A DNA stretch of 64,000 nt from Acanthosepion lycidas (lineage: Eukaryota; Mollusca; Cephalopoda; Sepiida; Sepiidae): the NCBI GenBank assembly GCA_963932145.1, contig OZ010571.1, positions 152,434,183 to 152,498,182 on the forward strand, written 5' to 3'. Shown piece after piece: positions 1-12,249 of this stretch; within the stretch, counting starts at the first letter, position 1; every line of letters begins with the position of its first letter. The notes beneath the pieces are model-generated. The model was given only the letters and a program-made list of their open reading frames with translations, was not told where the DNA came from and ran no database searches. The translations under genes and the position numbers were made by a program.

Positions 1-690
1 GTCAAGAGAGATATTCTAAACAAGCTTTGTGAAGTTAGGAAATTTTCAGGTGCTGTGGCAACAAGGAAAGTTTGAAAAAGACTAAATGTCAGCTCCTAAA
101 TCAAGTGACAAAACATGGGAGACCCAGTATTCATAAGAAAAATCAAATGAAGTGGTCATCTGAATATTCGAAGACTGGTTTTCCAACTGTTCCTTTTACC
201 AATACCATTGCTATCTTCAATGGGCCAAATGGATAGAGTAAAAGCTCATTGGTTACTAGTAGAAACCCTTCCTCAAAGCTTGAGATGTCAACAAAGCAGA
301 GTTGGTTTGATATTTTTTTTTTTTGTTATGAATGCACACAAACTTATACTTCAAGTTTCAGTAAGATAATAAATTTTTTTGTGCATGATAATATTCCATC
401 ACATTCAGTGAAGAAAACTAAGGAATATATGAATGGATTTCAAAGACACTCATTTGATAAAGTGGCAGGCTTTTTTGCCTGACTGAAAATTTTTAAAGTA
501 TTCTGAAGTGAAACATTTACATTGAAGAGTCATAATTTACCAGCAAAGATAAGTTTTAGAATATTATTCTGGATATTGTACAATCTGTTTCATATGATGA
601 AATACAACAGCTCAGAAAATCAATGGATGAACAACTTCTAAAGCTAGTTTCTCACCATAAAGCAGGCTGCATTAAATATTAATGTTGTCT
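1..690 (+). pseudogene. Tc1/mariner transposase remnant, copy 1
   Basis: A decayed DD34E-type transposase read on the + strand in several frames. The helix-turn-helix side is suggested near 60-150. The second catalytic Asp lies in HDNIPSHS near 385-408, which resembles the family motif DNAPSH. A degraded NPIENLW-like block follows near 480-505 as LTENF plus a stop. The reading then continues through a family-like C-terminus to about 690. Stops and frameshifts break it throughout, and it may begin before the window. Family placement rests on the motif order; it is not an active gene. Confidence 0.7.
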
Positions 691-769
691 TTATATTTTT
701 ATTGTCATTACAATGATACTTGTTTCAATTCTTTATTTAAAATAGTTGTCTTTATTGGATGAGATTAGA

Positions 770-1040
770 ATTTTTTGGTCTTTTTATGAGAGTGCACATA
801 AACTTATAGTTCAAGAAGAAGCCAAAACCTTTCAGAAAGACACTTATTTGATAAAATGGCCAGCTTGTTTGATTTAAATCTGACCGAAAATTTGTGGAGC
901 ATTCAGAAGAGGAACATTTATATTGAGGGATGACAATTTACTAGCAAAGATGAATTTTAAAATGCTATTGTGGATGTTGTACAGTCTATTTCATATAAAA
1001 AAATTCAATAGCTCAGAAAATCAAGGGATGAATGACTTCT
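770..1040 (+). pseudogene. Tc1/mariner transposase remnant, partial second copy
   Basis: This repeats the 3' half of the preceding remnant in the same orientation. The stretch near 785-815 matches about 325-355, and 820-1035 matches about 440-645. The piece that carries the DNIPSH motif is missing between these two blocks. The NLTENLWS segment (about 878-901) keeps the catalytic Glu that copy 1 surrounds with a stop. It could be a tandem duplication followed by an internal deletion, or an independent related insertion. Confidence 0.65.
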
Positions 1041-1149
1041 GGCTCCACTTTTGACTCATCTGGATTACCTCTGCCAGATTATCTCTCTAGAATGGAGGCT
1101 ACACTGAGTGACATATATGCATAACCCTGTCACTGGTTTCTGGCATCAT

Positions 1150-1830
1150 TTCAAAATTAGACTCCCACAAGGCAAGCAGATGTGATGAGATCCCTGTTTT
1201 TGTCCTAATGAAATGTGCTCCTGAGATGGCTCCTGTTCTCTTCAGACTTTACAACAAATGCTTTGCTCTAGTTTGCTTTCCAGCTTGTTGGAAGTCCTCC
1301 TCTATAGTTCCTGTTTTTAAGAACTCTGGAGAACCTCTGATCCCTTCAAATTATGGCCCTATTCATCTCTTACTACATTTCGGCAAGGTATTCAAAGACC
1401 TAATCAATACTGAACTGGTTAAGCACCTTACTTCACATGACTCCCTTTCAGACAAACATTATGGCTTATGTTTTTCCAGGTATACTGCTGGTGTGTTAAC
1501 TGCCATCTCTGAAGTTATCTGTCAAGCTTTAGCTGAGAATGGCAAAGCTTGTGTTGTGATTCTAGATATCTTGATGATATTCAACAGGGTTTGGCAAGCT
1601 CATGGGACGTATATTTGGCTTAATCGAATCATTCCTAACCAATCAAGAAATGAATGATCTCCCAAATGTCATCAGTTCCCAACTAGGTATTTATGCAAAT
1701 GACGCTACCATTTACACTTGTTTTAGTAGCAAATCTGACAAAATAAACCTGGCAACTACTCTTGAAAATGAACTGCAACCAATGGTTAACAATGGCAGGA
1801 GATGCTAGTAAATTTCAATGCCTCCAAAAC
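1150..1830 (+). pseudogene. jockey/CR1-like LINE reverse transcriptase fragment
   Basis: The fragment reads through reverse-transcriptase blocks of a non-LTR retrotransposon. A KAxxxDxIP-like start near 1165 leads into a frame (1208-1657) with CWKSSSIVPVFKNSGEP, PSNYGPIHLL and LSDKHYGL, all typical of jockey/CR1-type enzymes. A frameshift near 1605 moves to a second frame (1602-1808) that holds NDLPNVISSQLG and then IYANDATIY. The catalytic YADD is therefore altered to YAND. Comparison with the usual domain order suggests that tens of residues before the catalytic box have been deleted. The element is dead and truncated at both ends. Confidence 0.8.
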
Positions 1831-1849
1831 AAAATTAATGAAGAAATTG

Positions 1850-3236
1850 TCCAAAGTTCATGTTGTTTTTGTTTGAATATTTCATCATTTTTAAGAACAT
1901 TGCTAAATGTTATATTGATGTTTATAAATTTGTTTTATAGAATACAAATGACATCAGGTATAGAACAGTTTAAATGAGAGACATTTTTAATTAATTTATT
2001 CTTTTAATATATTTTGAATCTTTCTTTATACTTACTGCTAGATAGTATTTTAGTATTACTTACAAGTTTTTGTATATTATTAATAATCATGTTGTCGTGC
2101 ATGATTTGTTTATCAATGTGAGTATAAATTGCAGTAAGTTTTGATAAGCGTGTGTAGGGTGGGGGGGCTTGAAACTTACTCATAATATGACTATTATTAA
2201 TATTAGACAAATAACTTGGTCCTTAGGTACTGACAGTTATATAGCCCCAAAGAGACTAACTAAAAGAAAAAAAAAGGTTAAATGTAAATTCTTTATGGTT
2301 ACAAACTGTTCTACACATGACAGAACTTACATTCCATCCATGTACATTTAAATTTAAACTATAACTATTTTTAAAAAAAAATGTTAGAATAAAATTAATA
2401 CTTTTTTCTCAATTAAAGCTACTAACATGAACATTGTTCATGACTATTATAATTTTTAATTTTTAAACTGAAATCATAAATTCATAGAAAATAAATTGTC
2501 ACAAAAAATTAGCTTTGTATTTTAAGGTAAGTTAAGAAAAAAAGTAGACTCTTGTTTATTAGATTGAGACTTTTAATAAATAATAATATAGACATTTCAT
2601 AACTGAATTATTACCAGAGAATTGCATTTCTACAAAATAGCATTTTTCTGAGTTCACTGTCTTTTTAATTATTCTTTCAAATGAACCTTTATTCTCTTTT
2701 AATCTGAATGAAAAAAGAAACTGTTTTAAGAAGAATATCCTTTTCAAATAATCATAATTATAATGTTATAATTTTAATGGATGACACAAAAACAAAAAAA
2801 ATTTTTACTTTTCATTGGGCTAAACTAAATACAACAAGAAAATTAATATTCTGATCTTTGTATAGAAATATATAGAATGTAATTATTCATTAATTTTAAA
2901 ATTTACAAAGGTTGTTATATGTTGTCTACTGTGCATCTGAATTCTATGCATTTATATCTGAATAATTGAACATCAATTAATTTGCACTGACCCCCCCCCC
3001 CCAACTAACACACCAGTTCAGGAACTTTTGGTCTATATGAAATACAAGTAATAGTTGTATGACTGTAGTGCAGTTTGCACAATTTGGGGGAAAGCCTGCT
3101 CATATGACACATCATGAGAAAACTATGCTGTCGGATTAGTGGATCCACTGCTGCTGTTACAGCAACTCTTGTGTTCTTCAGGAAATCTCTTGTCTTCCTT
3201 AGCATTCCAATTATTTAGGGCGTCTATGTATATGTG

Positions 3237-3296
<60 letters not shown>

Positions 3297-3980
3297 GGCT
3301 GTTGCAAAACAGTTTAATTCTTATTCTGTAACGTATCAGCTGTAACTCTGATTTTATAATTTCTTTTTTGTTTTTTTAATTCAGCTTTTACTTTAAGTTT
3401 TTGTTTTTCTAATAATGGGTAAAAATGAATAAAACTGCAAATAATTTTAATATAATTGATTAGTTTAAAAATGTTTAAATTAAAATAATATAAGTATAGC
3501 AATCAGATGCAGGCTAGCTGGAAATTTAAGGAAATATGAAACTTTGAATTCAAATTGTCTTTAAATCTGTTAAATGAGTTTTATGACTGCATTTTTGTCA
3601 GCAGTTTTAATCCTTTATTAGCAATATTATTTAACAATAATGTTGATCTCTTTTTAAATCCAATATGTGAAATTACTTTTTAATAAACCGTGCACAACAC
3701 ATTCATCATTAATTGTTCTCTACTAAAACTTTGAATTATTAAAATTGATGCTGCCTGAGTTGTAAGATTGATGTTAGCATTTCTTTTATTAAAATATTAT
3801 TGACAACTATCATCAATCCCTTTATAACTAACTAGCATAGTATCCATCAAAAATGATAAAATTATTTACATATGGATTGACATTTCTATTTTTATCAGAA
3901 TATTTATGTACTCTGGCTAGGATCAAATTGTCACTCTGTCTAGTATCAGTGCAGTATCTGTGCACCCTGTATTGTTACAC
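1850..3980. other. Non-coding AT-rich stretch, no gene seen
   Basis: No reading frame here resembles a known protein, and the short frames look like chance. It contains a C homopolymer at about 2992-3002 and a (TA)n tract at 3243-3291. Confidence 0.6.
3243..3291. repeat. (TA)n microsatellite
   Basis: About 24 consecutive TA units, following a short TACATA-type lead-in. Confidence 0.95.
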
Positions 3981-3986
3981 CTTGTA

Positions 3987-4089
3987 TTTGGTTGGTGCAA
4001 AAATAATGACGTAATAATGTCGTTTTTTGACGTATTTTTTAACGCCAAAAAAATAACATTATTACGTCATTATTTTTGCACCAACCTAA
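3987..4089. mobile_element. Palindromic mariner-type MITE, copy 1
   Basis: A 103-base element flanked by TA on both sides (3985-3986 and 4090-4091), the target duplication of Tc1/mariner elements. The two arms are nearly perfect inverted repeats of about 45 bases that meet at a short centre, so the whole element can fold into one hairpin. The right end read inward begins TTAGGTTGGTGCAAAAATAA, close to the known Hsmar1/MADE1 terminal sequence. It has no coding capacity. A second copy lies at 49545-49645. Confidence 0.85.
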
Positions 4090-6694
4090 TATTTAATATA
4101 TAGAGGTTATTTGTTAATGCTAGAATTAGGCCAAAGATTTATAGTATTTTTCATATTTGTTGCCATTTATACTTTTATAAGTAAATGTTAAATACAGTTT
4201 ATAATATAGCTTCATCTTTAATTTTATAATCTAAATTTGGATAAGAAATAAGAGAAATCACATGGAAAAAATTAGCATAAATTTTGTTTCATAAAAAATC
4301 TAAAAAAAAGTTTGCCTAAGTGTTTTCTTATGATACTTATTTGCAATTTTTTCCCCAAAAAATTTTTTGCTTGTATTTTGAGAATCATTCTTAATCTAAT
4401 TTTTTAATATTACTTAAAAAAAAACAAAAAAGACCTGATTACTCTATGGCTTGTAATTTTACAAAATGTATTATGCTGTTAGAAACTTGATATATTTCTC
4501 TCTCAAACATGTTAGATTTGTTAAACGAGGAAGTAAAATTAATCTTTAATATCTGATAAAAACTTTCATTCCTGTTCTTTCTTAACAGAATGACTGCCCC
4601 CCCCCCACCCCCCAAGGTTATAACATTCGATCCAGTGAGAATAAGGCGACATGTTATTTTGGGAAATGTCGTTCTAAAGATGATGAGGAATAATCCGTCT
4701 TTGTAGATGAGAACATCTACAGTAGAAATTCTTGGGTTAATGAAGATTTTAGATTTTAACATTTCTGAGAGTGGGAAGTAGTGAGACTACAGCACTGTCA
4801 CAGTTATACATGTACATGTTTATATCCACCCCCCCCCCCTCCATGTTATCAAAGAAGTGTCCTAGAAAAAGTTCAAGATACTCTTCTTCATTTGTCTCGG
4901 ATGATGGCAGTGACAGTTTCTGTTGTGCTTTGTTGTCTCTTGTGATATTAACTGATTATCTTGTCTTCTCTCCCTACACTGAATTTTTCCGAGGCAAAAT
5001 CTCTGGCCATAATGTGATCTGCTGCACCTGCACAGGAGAGTTGTCCCCTCTCCCTTTTGAGTATCATGTGTACTCTTGCCTGTGCACTTGATGCCAGCCC
5101 CCTCCCTGACTTGGTTTAACCCTGCCCCATCCATTACTTGCTTATCCCCCATCTGTCAGCACATTTTTACTTTCTTCTCTCTTTTTCTTTTCCCTAAACG
5201 GCCTCTTTTAAAGATGAAAATTACTGACAAGGAAAAACTATTTCCTTTTTCAGTGTTATTTTCAATTCTTTTTTCTTTTTTTTGCTGACTGACTTGTTCA
5301 AACTTCCCTATGTCTTCCATACCACTTCCACTTTAAGTGTGTGTGAGAGAGAGAAACTTGGAGTAATCGTTATGCTTTCTTTTTTCTTTTTTTTTAGAGT
5401 CCCTTCCAAATATAAGAGAAAATCTGATTAACACTTGTCTATGACGCTTACACCTGTCTCTGGTCTTCACTAGAATTTTCTCAACAATTATTTCTTTTTA
5501 TATTCATAGACTATATTTGCTATTAACAAATTGGCAATCATGTTTATAAATTTTGATTTACATGTAATGATAACTTTGCACAACATTGAACTCCGAAAAC
5601 ATGATAAGAAAGATAATTTAAAGGTAAAAATGTAACACATTGACGAACAGTCTATCATTATTTGCTCACTGATATTTTTAATTATTCTGATTGTTATTTT
5701 AATCAAATAACGAATCACAATTACAGTGGAGATGAGAGTAAAAGTACAGAAATATAAGTGAAGAAGTATGATGGACCCAACTTATGTACTCTTTTATTGT
5801 TATTACTATTACTACACCATCATCATCACCACCTCTTCCTCCTCCCTTAATGATTTAATTCAACACTAATTTTGTCACCTACATCATTTGCTACACACAC
5901 TTTTAGGTTTGAATTTCATTTAACTTCTAAAGACCTCATGATAATTGTTATTTTCTCAAAGAAATTATTTTTGATTTTCCATCTCTCCATATTCTAATAT
6001 CAGGTTTGAAGTTGCCACAAAAACACTTCAGGATTTCATGTTCTTATCCTAGAATTCATTGTGTAAAATTACCATTTCACCATCATCACCTTTTTAAAGT
6101 CGACAATCTTACACCTTCTGCATCTCTCTTTCCTTTCTACCTGATCTAAAATTTATATTTACTACATAAAGGTTATCTGTATTATTTAAAAGTAATTTTT
6201 GGTTAAAGTTTCTAGATTACAAAATCAATTTTTTTTAAAACTTTGGTAATAATCAATGGAGTATCAAAATGAATTGAGTTTCAATCCTAATAAAACTATG
6301 ATTATGGAGAGAGATATAAAATGTGTAGAAAAAGAAATGGAAGATTAACTGACAGAATATTCTGAAATATATTTTAGTCTTTCTTGCTGTGGTTTTGCTA
6401 TCATTCAATCTTTTTGCGACTACAAGAATCCCAAAATGAAAAGTTAAAACATACTTAATGCTTACATACTTACAGACTGCATGTTTATATTTTAAGTCTT
6501 GTTTTTTCAATAAGTGTTTTTGTATAAGAATAACTATTATATATTCAATGTTGCTCAAATGTTGTGACTTCAACCAAAGAAAGGGTTAAAGATAATTAAT
6601 TTTACATTGGTATATTGTAGCAGTAGGGATATTTTTCAAATCTGTGTCAGTGACTGATTTGATGCTTATCTATACATGTGAATGTCTCTCTCTT

Positions 6695-6702
<8 letters not shown>

Positions 6703-6751
<49 letters not shown>
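6703..6751. repeat. (TA)n microsatellite
   Basis: About 24 TA units, flanked on the left by a CT-rich run and on the right by GA repeats. Confidence 0.95.
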
Positions 6752-6754
<3 letters not shown>

Positions 6755-9700
6755 AGAGAGAATTTTCATATACAACACTCATGTATACACAGTCATATTT
6801 TTAATGTGTTTAAGCAGGGCTGATTTCAGTCTACTAAGTTGGCAGGTGGGGTTTCATTTTACAATTCCCATTTGACGCTTGCTCCTGCTATGATTGCTCT
6901 GCTTGCAATTCTGTACACAGGAAGCTACACAGGGATCAGCTTGAAGCCATTTACATTGTCAACAAGTTTCATGGTGAGACCAGTTCACAGAGTCTGACTG
7001 TTTGGGCTAACCTTTTCTGACCTCACATTATGGCTGCCCCTAACAATTCACTTAGTTAGATCTGAGCTTCTAATCACTAACAAATTTATACATGACACTT
7101 TCTGTGTTAAGTATCACTAACCATGTGCCTATGTCTTTTGTATGTGTCTGCTATGATGCCTCATCGTGAATGCAAATACATACACACACACAACTAGGCA
7201 CATGTCTGTGTCTATTGTGTTTCATTGTAGTGTATTGTCCATCTTGTAGGAATGTTTAGTTATTTGGTTCCCACAGCAGCGACTTCCTGTTATGAACAGA
7301 CAAAATAATTATATTAACATTTGAATTTTTCTCCATAGTTTTAAACTGTATAACAACCACAAAGAAATGTAATCCGGAGATAATTTTTACCCATATCTTA
7401 TAACAAATTAAAATCTGTTTGCTTTATACAAGATCCAGTCAATCTTTATGGATATTCTTTATTTGGTTTTACTAAATCAATTCTGATTTAATAAAACTTC
7501 TATCATTATAGGTTAAAAAAAAATGTTTGGTTTATCAAATACTTTTGTATTTAACTGAACAATTTCTATTCAAAAATCACTAAGCAATACACATGAATAA
7601 AATCTTTTTAAAGACTGATTTATTTTTTTTAACATAAATGAGCAGAATTTTATAAAATGTATGACCTTATTTTCAGAGTGAGTGCAAATCAGAGCCTCGG
7701 CTGGTATTGAACCATTTTATAAAAAAAATTGACACTTTAAAGCTTCAGTCTAACTTTGTTGCCTCTCATTACTTCGTTTTTTTAAATACACCTTATTTTT
7801 ATTTAGATGCTTCATTTTCAAAAGATTTTCACCAGATGTTGGCAAGTCGATCAAACTCCTGCTACTCAAAAAAGCCACTATATCTCATTCATCTAAAAGT
7901 AATCAGTTTGTTCTAATCCTTTGTTTTTGGTTGATTTTCATGTTATCATTGAATAAACTTAACCTCTATATACTGCTTCATAGAGTTTAGTAATAATAAA
8001 GACACAATATCTTCACATAATTCCATGTATTTTATAAAAGTAGGGCAAGACATTTCTAAGATGATATTGAAAAATTCTCAATTTGACCTGCCTCCCAAAA
8101 TTTAAACAAATGATTAAGCATCAGATTTGTTGTGGGTTAGGACATCTTGGTTTGGTCAAGAATTTTTCAGCATCCCATTATATTAACATTATGCCTGTAT
8201 ATTTACATTATTTTCATGTCCAATGTTTTGAAGTTTTATAGCATACAAGGTCACCAAATTATGTTTGGTATTTGCCTCTTTTCGTTATCAATTTTCCAAA
8301 GTTATGTTCTCATGATTTCATTAGATTTTATTTTTACAATTTATATTATAAAATTGACCATTGCATGTGTTCAGGTAAATGTGTACATTTTGTATATGTT
8401 TGCCAACAATAAGAAAACTTTTGCATTTTGTGTGTGCTTACACTGTTAGCCAAGTTTGAAAATATGGATAGAAATGTGTGAATATCTGACACTATGAAAT
8501 ATGGTGCAAGTTGTTTATCCTGAGTACAGTATTTGATGAGGTACAGATTACATATAAAGTCTACAGAACTAAATTAAAAGAAAATATTTGGCATTTAATT
8601 TGGGGATGAATGCAAATATTTACTAATGATAGATAATTTAATAGATAATATTTATAAATTCAAATAGATTGTTGCACAAATTCAACAAAAGTTAATTATT
8701 GTAATCTATAAGAAGAAAAAAACAGCCAACCAATATAAAACATCTGAAAAATCATAAAAGCAGCAATGAAACAAATGATTTATGAAACATAAGATAGCAC
8801 TAGAATTAATATAGTTTCATACTGGAAACATTCTGTGATATATAAATTTAGTTAATATTTATAGCTGAAAAAAAGTACCTACTTGGAACTAGTACAAATG
8901 AGTTGGAGATTACTAATGCTCTAGCATAATTAGTCATGACACCAAATAAAAAAACTGTTTTAACTTTTAATATCATGCAATAGGTAAGAGATACACACAG
9001 ATGAGCAGTAAGCAAAAATATCTTTTGAAATTATTACTAATGGAGATAATAATCAATATGATTGAGGACTGTGGAATTGATCTTGGTCAAAAGCAATGTT
9101 TTAGAATTGTAATTGGCAAGTACCTATTATAAAGAATTATGAAAACTTGTGACCTAATTACTGCCATATTGAATAAATCAGGCAAATGAAAACAATGCAA
9201 ATCTTTCTTAACTGCTGCAACTGATTTTAGTCCACAGTTTTCAAAATAAAAATGTTTCCCTCAACAAATAGGTTTTGATCCCTTAATAAAGATGTATCAG
9301 ATTATGCAATTGTTTTCACAACTGCAAAAGTAACTTGACAATTCACACATAACACTGTTGAAATGCTTTACAGTACCTCTTAGTATTCTAGCAGATTATA
9401 TTAAACATATATTTGCCTTGATTTGAAAACTGGCATTGGAAAAATAAGTCAGTAGTTTGGTAAACTAACAACACAGTCTTGATAAAATCCATGCGAGCTG
9501 TGCAAAGTAGAATGAAAACTTGATAAAACTGTTATGACTTACTCCTCAGTGGAAATCTTGCTAAATATTTATATCATTCAGTTTCAAGTATCAGAATTAT
9601 TTAATTTTAATAAACAAAACTTTAAATGCCACATCAGAATAGAGAAGAATTCAGAATAATTATTGTATGAATAAACAGCTTTTTCTCTCTGTCTTAAGGG

Positions 9701-10227
9701 TGAGAGAGAGAGAAAATAGTTTTTTTTTTTTAAATAAATCTCATTTTTTTTTTATTTATTTTTTTTTTTGTATCATTTAGTTTGAATTTAAGAGATTGTT
9801 TTCTTAGCAATCAGATAGAACTAGAAATAAAATTAACTATTTGTGTTGAAGTTACAAGAAATGATTGGTCAGTGATAAATCAATGTCTTGAATGATGATG
9901 ATAATTGATACATAGTGTAAATGTGCAGTGTATGTGAAAGTATTATTTCATGTTGGTATATAATTATTTGGTCATCTGGTATATATAATCAGTACTGGAG
10001 GAATGTCTCTGTCTAAAGTGCTTCACTTGAATGTCTCCAACTCCACATCATTCTCAAGCAAAGTATTATATAGCTATTATAGATACATCAACACAGATCT
10101 AATTCTTAATTATTTATAAATGAGATTAGAACCCAAGAATAAAAACATTCTTAGTCAAATTTTGTTGCTTATAGTATATATTCTTTCTTTTACAGACATA
10201 CATTGACTTACATTCTAGGGTTTGAAT

Positions 10228-10255
10228 TCTTTCTTTCTTTCTTTCTTTCTTTCTT
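10228..10255. repeat. (TTTC)n microsatellite
   Basis: About seven tandem copies of TTTC, ending in a T run. Confidence 0.9.
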
Positions 10256-10756
10256 TTTTCACTAAACTTTTATTCAATACATGCCATGAATCTACTAAGT
10301 TGCCAGGTTCTCATGAGGTGAAGCTGTATACATAGAAATTGACATTTTCATTGCTGTTACTGCCTTTTAAAGTTGTCTAAATATTTGCCTCTTTACAAAC
10401 TTAAAATCATCATCTCTAAAACATGACAAGTTTTGTGTCAAAATCAAAGGCAAGTTCTACTATTTCAGCCATGCATTTATTCTCATGTTTTTAAATGACA
10501 TCATTTACTGCAACATGATACTGGATAAGAGGGTCATTTGCATCTTTAGATTTGACAACTCCTTGAAATAATTCTCAGCTCACTAAAATCTCATAACGGA
10601 AATAATTTAACTGTCATCTGTATATGATAAAATAGAATTTTCTTTATAAATGGAATTAACATATTCAAGCTGTGTTCTGTTTTGTATAATAGTCTTAAGA
10701 TGTGTGTGCTATATTTATGGGATAAAGTGCTCGATATCAGAGATAGAGCATGTGTA

Positions 10757-10899
10757 AATATAAAGGTGAACATAGAAGTCAACACTTAGAGGTGATAGTC
10801 TGTTTCATGTTAGATGCTATCATCAGGCCTGACAGTTGCATCTAGCATGAAACAGACTGTCACCTCTAAGTGTTGACTTCTATGTTCACCTTTATATAT
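10757..10899. repeat. Long near-perfect inverted repeat (foldback element)
   Basis: Two arms of about 60 bases (10757-10818 and 10837-10899) are reverse complements of each other with only a few mismatches. They are separated by about 18 bases that contain ATCAGGCCTGA, itself a small palindrome. A transcript from either strand would form one long hairpin. The sequence is unrelated to the mariner-type MITE. It is probably a small non-autonomous foldback transposon; no target duplication is obvious. Confidence 0.8.
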
Positions 10900-11848
10900 A
10901 TAATGTAACATTGAAAAATTTAAGTATCAAATATTTCTTTAAAATTGATAGTTTTCAGGGCATGTAATTCAGCTCAGATACAATTATTGCTCCCTTTTTA
11001 TTAAAAAAAAAAAATAAAAAAAAGCTTCATCCTGTGACCACATACATGCATCTATATATTAAAGCAGCTACTATTCATGCATAATAAACACTGTTTTTCT
11101 TCTTTTTTTTTTTTTTGTTTCTGATCAACTGGTATGAATTCATATTTTGAGTGCTATTTTAAGAGAAACAATATTCCAGTTATTTCTGGTCTCTGGTTCA
11201 ATAAGAGTTGCTCAGCTTGTGTGCAATAATTAGTCTGTTTGGTTAGCTTTGTCCCTTTGGAATCATCTGATTGAATAAGGAGTATTAAAATTTTGTAATC
11301 CTAGAATATCCTTCTGACTTTTCCTTTTATTCCCTATTCTTTATATTACCAATAATTAGGATAACTTAAAAATTCCTACTTTTGGAAAATCAAAATAGAA
11401 AACTAAATGTCAACTGTTTCCTTTCAAAACTTTCATCCCAACAGTTTTTTTTTATTTTTTTATTTTAAATGTTTTATAATTATGAACTAAATGATTCAAA
11501 GCTATGCAACTAAACCTATTATTGATTTGTTAATTTTAGAATAAAATTAATCTGAAACAAAAACAGACTGTCTGGAGTCTTGGACAATTGATGCTTAATT
11601 TGAACTTTTGGTACATCCCGATATATTAAAAAATAAGTTGAAAAAAATACCTTTTCAAAATGCATGTTATCAGAATAACAGCAATTAAGAAATCATTGCA
11701 AGAGAAAATCAGTTTCATATTAGTAGTTATAATACATGTAAAACATTAACCCTACCTGACTGAAAGTTGATAGTGTTGGTATAAAACTTACTAATATTAG
11801 AGAAACTATAAATCTGTTTACAACAGAACATGACTGATTCTCTCTTCC

Positions 11849-11852
11849 TTTT

Positions 11853-11887
<35 letters not shown>

Positions 11888-11897
11888 TTTGTGTGTT
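11849..11897. repeat. Poly-T followed by (GT)n
   Basis: A T run of about 26 bases is followed by GT repeats. This pattern is common at retroposon ends on the opposite strand, but no element body was recognised. Confidence 0.85.
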
Positions 11898-12033
11898 TTT
11901 TGTCTTTCTGTTCTTGTTACTTCATCAATTATGAATCTGCAAGTAACAATCATTATAGCAAAAACCTTTTTTAGATATTGCATTATCATGTGTTAGTCTG
12001 GTAAGATGTATCATAAATAGTTTAGGTTTATGT

Positions 12034-12158
12034 ATAAGGGGGTGGTTGAAAAAGTTCTCAGTTTCTCAACCATGAAATGATCCCACCACAAAATTAAAAT
12101 TTTGATTAGATTTTGAGAAGTGAAACTTTTCCCAAGAACTTTTTGGCACTGCCTCATT
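12034..12158. mobile_element. Candidate small TIR element of the AAAAGTTCTT family
   Basis: The left end GGGTGGTTGAAAAAGTTCT and the reverse complement of the right end (GCAGTGCCAAAAAGTTCTTG) form imperfect terminal inverted repeats about 125 bases apart. Related ends occur at 20182-20285 and 22819-22940. It has no coding capacity and is probably an old Tc1/mariner-type MITE. Confidence 0.5.
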
Positions 12159-12249
12159 TTTTTTTTATTAATTTTCTGTTGGTTCTGGAGAAGAATCTCA
12201 TTAAAATCACTGTACAAGTTTATCATTTGCTGTGTCTAATTTGAATAAC

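Larger units (their letters stand above)
4092..10750. other. Non-coding AT-rich stretch, no gene seen
   Basis: No frame resembles a known protein. It contains C-rich homopolymer patches (about 4596-4613 and 4828-4840), a (TA)n tract at 6703-6751, and poly-T and poly-A patches near 9720-9770. A slightly richer segment at 6840-7260 has no recognised family. Confidence 0.55.

Noticed and set aside
4771-5152. Coding frames on both strands in a region richer in G and C
   Set aside because: No domain is recognisable on either strand, a C homopolymer runs through it, and there are no convincing splice sites around it.
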